From the NCBI GenBank assembly GCA_036123585.1, contig JAZADN010000047.1:1-64000 (forward strand): a stretch of 64,000 bases of DNA, in the 5' to 3' direction. Positions 60,371 through 64,000 of this stretch are shown here, piece by piece (within the stretch, counting starts at the first letter, position 1; every line of letters begins with the position of its first letter). The notes under the pieces were generated by a model. That model saw only the letters and a list, made by a program, of their open reading frames with translations. It was not told where the DNA came from and ran no database searches. The translations under genes and the position numbers were made by a program. The DNA is from UBA9410 sp036123585. Lineage in GTDB: Bacteria; Actinomycetota; Acidimicrobiia; Acidimicrobiales; MedAcidi-G1.

Positions 60371-61048
60371 TCAGGCGCCCCAGCGGCTCTGTCCGAAGCG
60401 ATAGCCCACCGACCGGACGGTGTGGATCAGGCCTGCGTGCTCTTCGCCGAGTTTGGCCCGCAAACGTCGGATGTGGACGTCCACGGTGCGGGCCCCGCCG
60501 TAGTAGTCGTAGCCCCAAACCCGGCTGAGCAGTGTCTCCCGGGTAAAGACCTTGCCCGGGTGGGCGGCCAGGAAGCGGAGCAGCTCGTACTCCATGTAGG
60601 TCAGGTCGAGCGGATCGCCGTCGATGGTCGCCTGGTAGGTCTCCAGGTTCAACGCCAGCGGCCCGTACCCGATGAGCTCGGGCCGGGTACCCCGGCCCGT
60701 CCTCGCGAAGAGGTGTTCGATGCGGGCCCGCAATTCGGCAGGGCGGAGTGGCGTCAGGCAGAAGTCGTCGAACAGGTCTTCGCGAAGTTCCAGATCGGCT
60801 AGTTGGCCGCCCCCGACTAGTAGCAGCAGCGGCTGGAGTGGCGTCTCCACCTTGCGGAGCCGTCGACATAGGGCGAAGGCTCCCTCGGGATCAGCGTCAG
60901 CCACCACCACGGCGCCGGCCCATTCTTCGCGGGGCTCCTCGGCGGCGGTCTCCGCGTTCGCCACGGCCTTCCAAGTCCAGCCGTCCAGGTCCAGACACTG
61001 GGCCAGTTCCGGTGGCGGTGGGTCGGGGTAAACGAGGAGGGGTTCCAT
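60371..61048 (-). CDS. glnR: GlnR-like orphan OmpR-type transcriptional regulator
   Basis: 225 residues from ATG 61048; longer frames lack homology. C-terminal winged helix LDLTYMEYELLRFLAAHPGKVFTRETLLSRVWGYDYYGGARTVDVHIRRLRAKLG is close to actinobacterial GlnR and PhoP. The N-terminal receiver is degenerate: there is no clear LLD phospho-acceptor, and the usual K-P-F/A becomes LTPLRP. This is the layout of GlnR, which acts without phosphorylation. The two glutamine synthetase genes follow, with GlnR-like 11-bp-spaced sites between them. It probably controls nitrogen genes, including these. Confidence 0.82.
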   Translation of the reverse strand: MEPLLVYPDPPPPELAQCLDLDGWTWKAVANAETAAEEPREEWAGAVVVADADPEGAFALCRRLRKVETPLQPLLLLVGGGQLADLELREDLFDDFCLTPLRPAELRARIEHLFARTGRGTRPELIGYGPLALNLETYQATIDGDPLDLTYMEYELLRFLAAHPGKVFTRETLLSRVWGYDYYGGARTVDVHIRRLRAKLGEEHAGLIHTVRSVGYRFGQSRWGA

Positions 61049-61187
61049 GGCGACTCCGCGGGTCACCGAGGGTGCCCCGAGCCCCCATTCTGCCGGAATC
61101 CACCGCATGTTGACTCGGGGGGTTTCGGGTCCCTTCCTGTCCGCCCTCCCGGGTGACCGGCCAGATCCCCCGGTTGGGAGTGGCTGC

Positions 61188-62582
61188 TCACCAGTTCGGG
61201 AGGTACGTCTCGAGTTCGAACGGGGTGACCTGCCGCTGGTATTCGGACCACTCAGCCCTCTTGTTACGGAGGAACCACTCGAAGATGTGGTCGCCAAGGG
61301 TGTCGCGGACCAGCGTCGACGCCTCCATCTCGTCGAGTGCTTCCGACAAGTCGACCGGGAGGTTGGCCACGCCTAGGTCTCGCTGCTCGTTGCGGCTCAG
61401 GTCGTAAAGGTTCATCCGGGCCTCGGCAGGTAGAGGCATCCCCTCGTCGACACCCCGCAGGCCGGCAGCCAACAGGACTGAGAAGGCAAGGTATGGATTA
61501 CAGGCCGGGTCCAGGGCCCGGTACTCGATCCGGGTCGAGTCCACCTTCCCGGGCTTGGGAATGGGCACCCGGACCAGGGCCGACCGGTTGTTGCGCGCCC
61601 ATGAGACGTAGCGGGGCGCTTCGTACCCTTCGTTGATCCGCTTGTAGGAGTTGACAAGTTGGTTGGTCACCGCGGTGATCTCCCGGGCGTGGTGGAGCAG
61701 TCCGGCGATGAACGACCGGGCCACGTCCGAAAGGCCGTCTTCGGAGTCCACATCATGGAAGGCGTTCTCCCCGCCGCGGAACAGCGACAGGTGGGTGTGC
61801 ATGCCCGAGCCTTGAACGCCGTTGAGCGGCTTGGGCATGAACGTGGCGTACACGCCTCGGTCCATGGCGATCTTCTTGACGGCCAGTCGCAACGTCATGA
61901 TCGAGTCGGCCATGGTCAGCGCGTCGGTGTACTGCAGATCGATCTCGTGCTGGCTGGGGCTGTCCTCGTGGAACGAGTACTCCACCGGGATGGACAGTGC
62001 TTCGAGCATGTGCAGGGTCTGCTTGCGCAGGTCGGATGCCACGTCGGTGGTAGTTAGGTCGAAGTACGAGGCCCGGTCCAGGAGCGCCGGTTCCGGCCCG
62101 CCATCGGCGAAGTAGAAGAATTCGACCTCCGGGGCGCAGAACATTTCGAAGCCGGCCACCCGGGCTCGCTCCAGGTTGCGGCGTAGCACCTGACGGGGGT
62201 CGCCCTCGAACGGCGTGCCGTCCAACCCGGTGATGTCGCAGAAGATGGTGCCCGATGGCTCGTCCGGGTCGGCCCACGGCAGCAACTCGAACGTCGACGC
62301 GTCAGGACGGGCCAATACGTCGCTCTCCTGGACGCGACTGAAACCGTCGATGGCCGACCCGTCGAACTGAAGACCCTCGAGGAACACTGCCTCGAGCTCA
62401 GCCGGCGAGATGGCCACCGACTTGTGGCGTCCCAGCACGTCGGTGAACCACAAGCGGATCAGGCGGACGCCGCGCTCCTCGACCGTCCGCAGGACGTAGT
62501 CCTGCTGGTCGCGACGTCGGGCCTCTGGGTCCGGGCGACCGGCCGCGGCCGGATCGGATGTCGAATCGACCTCGGTGAACAT
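61188..62582 (-). CDS. glnA: glutamine synthetase, type I
   Basis: 464 residues from ATG 62582; an in-frame extension to 62630 crosses the regulator sites. GSI motifs: FDGSAIDGF, the metal-binding APEVEFFYF, KPLNGVQGSGMHTHLSLF, NSYKRINEGYEAPRYVSWARNNRSALVRVP, IEYRALDPACNPYLAFSVLLAAGLRG. The C-terminus lacks the adenylylated NLYDLPPEE loop of beta-type enzymes, so it looks like the alpha-type, and might be regulated by feedback rather than by adenylylation. It diverges from the type II gene. Confidence 0.93.
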   Translation of the reverse strand: MFTEVDSTSDPAAAGRPDPEARRRDQQDYVLRTVEERGVRLIRLWFTDVLGRHKSVAISPAELEAVFLEGLQFDGSAIDGFSRVQESDVLARPDASTFELLPWADPDEPSGTIFCDITGLDGTPFEGDPRQVLRRNLERARVAGFEMFCAPEVEFFYFADGGPEPALLDRASYFDLTTTDVASDLRKQTLHMLEALSIPVEYSFHEDSPSQHEIDLQYTDALTMADSIMTLRLAVKKIAMDRGVYATFMPKPLNGVQGSGMHTHLSLFRGGENAFHDVDSEDGLSDVARSFIAGLLHHAREITAVTNQLVNSYKRINEGYEAPRYVSWARNNRSALVRVPIPKPGKVDSTRIEYRALDPACNPYLAFSVLLAAGLRGVDEGMPLPAEARMNLYDLSRNEQRDLGVANLPVDLSEALDEMEASTLVRDTLGDHIFEWFLRNKRAEWSEYQRQVTPFELETYLPNW

Positions 62583-62633
62583 GGTTCCAGCATGCGGGCC
62601 ATGTCGTTCGATCACCAGTGCGGGTGGCATACG

Positions 62634-62674
62634 TTCACACGGCGTTCACAGACAGGGAACAGTTGCGAAACTGT
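62634..62674. promoter_or_regulatory. GlnR-like tandem binding sites between the two glutamine synthetase genes
   Basis: Four 5-mers are spaced exactly 11 bases apart: TTCAC (62634), TTCAC (62645), GGAAC (62656), GAAAC (62667). This fits the published GlnR pattern gTnAC-n6-GaAAC, where each half recurs at one helical turn. An inverted repeat, ACAGTT-GCGA-AACTGT (62659-62674), overlaps the right end. The region lies in the 176-base divergent gap of the two glnA genes and near a GlnR-like gene. Confidence 0.7.
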
Positions 62675-62758
62675 GTCTCCCCTAGTTTTGTGGGCGTCCG
62701 GCAATGAGGCCGATCGACCCTGCCGACCCGACGACGATTCCACGAAAGCGAGACCGAC

Positions 62759-63772
62759 ATGGCTATCAGGGCTGAGTACATCTGGATCGACGGCACCGTG
62801 CCATTGCCCTACGTCCGTTCCAAGACCAAGATTCTTGACGACGACTCGAACCTGCCCATTTGGGGCTTCGACGGGTCGAGCACCAACCAGGCCCCTGGCG
62901 ACAATTCGGACTGCGTGCTGCGTCCGGTGTTCTCCTGTCCCGACCCGATCCGTGGTGGCGACGACATTCTCGTGCTGTGCGATGTGTGCCTGCCCGATGG
63001 GAACATGACCCCACACCCCACCAACACCCGAGCGGCCTGCGTGGAGACGTTCGAGAAGTACGCCGACCAGGAGCCGATCTTCGGCATCGAGCAGGAGTAC
63101 ACCTTCTTCCTGGAGGGCCGCCCACTGGGTTGGCCAGTCGAGGGTTACCCGGCCCCGCAGGGCCCGTACTACTGCGGCGTGGGCGCAATCGAGATAGCTG
63201 GCCGCGACATCGTCGAGGCGCACACCAAGGCCTGTATAGACGCCGGCTTGGCCCTCTCGGGCACCAACGCCGAGGTGATGCTCGGCCAGTGGGAGTTCCA
63301 GATCGGCCCGGTCGACACGGTGGCAGTGGCCGACCAGGTCTGGATGGCCCGATACCTGCTTTACCGCGTCGCTGAGAACTTCGGCGTGGACGCCTCGGTG
63401 GCCGCCAAGCCCATTAAGGGGGACTGGAACGGCGCCGGCGCCCACACCAACTTCTCCACCAACGCCATGCGTGAGGGCTATGACGCCATCATCAAGGCCT
63501 GCGAGGCGCTGGGCGCCGAGGGCAAGCCGCAGGAGCACATCGCCGGGTACGGCCTCGGTTCGGAGGAGCGCCTGACTGGTGCCCATGAGACCCAGCGCTT
63601 TGACCAGTTCAGCTATGGCGTGTCCGACCGCGGAGCCTCGATCCGCATCCCGTGGCAGGTCCACCTGGACCAGAAGGGCTACATCGAGGACCGTCGCCCC
63701 AACGCCAACATGGACCCTTACGTGGTCACCCGACTGATCACAAACACGTGCTGTGAGGCTCTCGCGTCGTGA
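62759..63772 (+). CDS. glutamine synthetase, type II (eukaryotic-like)
   Basis: 337 residues from ATG 62759. GSII motifs are LPIWGFDGSSTNQAPGDNSDCVLRPV, ETFEKYADQEPIFGIEQEYTFF, YYCGVGAIEIAGRDIVEAHTKACIDAGLALSGTNAEVMLGQWEFQIGPVD and AKPIKGDWNGAGAHTNFST. The length is that of GSII (about 340) rather than GSI. It makes glutamine from glutamate and ammonia. A strong hairpin and T-run end its transcript (63858-63897). Many soil and marine actinobacteria carry both types. Confidence 0.95.
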   Translation: MAIRAEYIWIDGTVPLPYVRSKTKILDDDSNLPIWGFDGSSTNQAPGDNSDCVLRPVFSCPDPIRGGDDILVLCDVCLPDGNMTPHPTNTRAACVETFEKYADQEPIFGIEQEYTFFLEGRPLGWPVEGYPAPQGPYYCGVGAIEIAGRDIVEAHTKACIDAGLALSGTNAEVMLGQWEFQIGPVDTVAVADQVWMARYLLYRVAENFGVDASVAAKPIKGDWNGAGAHTNFSTNAMREGYDAIIKACEALGAEGKPQEHIAGYGLGSEERLTGAHETQRFDQFSYGVSDRGASIRIPWQVHLDQKGYIEDRRPNANMDPYVVTRLITNTCCEALAS

Positions 63773-63857
63773 CCACAGGAGCGGGAGACCGGTCCTACTG
63801 ACGGTCTCTCGGCTGGGTGTGATCTTCCATCTGGCTGACTGGTTCGAGTCCGAGACT

Positions 63858-63897
63858 GAGTCCCCCCGGTTCCGACCCGGGGGGACTCGTCGTTTTC
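63858..63897 (+). terminator. Rho-independent terminator after the type II glutamine synthetase gene
   Basis: GAGTCCCCCCGG pairs perfectly with CCGGGGGGACTC around TTCCGAC, followed by GTCGTTTTC. A weaker hairpin (GAGACC/GGTCTC, 63785-63808) precedes it. The other bases from 63773 to 64000 show no gene I can support. Confidence 0.85.
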
Positions 63898-64000
63898 GAA
63901 GGTCGGGAAGTCGCTTTCCCGAGTCTCAGCCGGCGCAAGTTCGAGCGGGTCGCTTTCGTCTGGCTTTCATGGCCGGGCCCTTTGCCCGTCATCATCAGAC

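Noticed and set aside
63795..63995. 66-codon minus-strand frame and a GGTTCGAGTCC motif at the right end
   Set aside because: The frame covers the terminator hairpins, and the motif has no flanking tRNA stems.

Overview
The window is a GC-rich chromosomal segment of an actinobacterium, most likely an uncultured marine or aquatic member of the Acidimicrobiia (inference). Lineage markers visible in the sequence are a WhiB protein, an acyl-CoA carboxylase epsilon subunit, a GlnR-like orphan regulator beside glutamine synthetases of both type I and type II, a small bacterial-type SRP RNA, and frequent GTG starts. I see no insertion sequence, prophage or CRISPR array. The one clearly decayed gene is a Rieske-oxygenase remnant.

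Positions 1-25000 hold catabolic and transport genes. In order they are: a branched-chain-amino-acid-type ABC system (binding protein cut by the window edge, then two ATPases); a MarR regulator; a dimethylglycine-dehydrogenase-like flavoprotein divergent from a class III aminotransferase, a taurine/nitrate-type ABC transporter (ATPase and permease) and a phosphotransacetylase; a DMT permease and a TetR regulator; a molybdopterin oxidoreductase with a fused iron-sulfur/membrane-anchor subunit; a TetR regulator divergent from two amidohydrolases and an SDR; and a three-gene operon whose middle gene encodes a UGSC-family selenoprotein with an in-frame UGA. A type I binding lipoprotein follows.

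Positions 25000-43000 are mostly housekeeping: two tRNA-Ser genes, tadA, the SRP RNA, dnaX, recR, methylmalonyl-CoA epimerase, a 5'-3' exonuclease, acyl-CoA carboxylase beta and epsilon subunits, aat, a cyclophilin, lysC and asd (with two lipoprotein genes between them), and small genes. A 12-bp-periodic array of DnaA-box-like 9-mers lies in the relatively AT-rich gap after recR.

Positions 43000-64000 carry a methyltransferase, the Rieske remnant, cystathionine gamma- and beta-synthase genes, a divergent alkylsulfatase-like protein, tRNA-Pro, a receiver protein, a STAS protein, NfeD and WhiB. Next come selA-selB, FxsA, Mrp and an A-type iron-sulfur carrier, a fused and shortened xanthine-dehydrogenase-family protein, RidA, and a nitrogen block: a GlnR-like regulator, glnA (type I) and divergent glnA (type II) with 11-bp-phased GlnR-like sites between them.

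The selA-selB pair at 51606-54687 supplies the machinery needed by the selenoprotein at 21213-21755, so the window contains both a user and part of the decoding apparatus of selenocysteine. The tRNA-Sec and selD genes were not found here.
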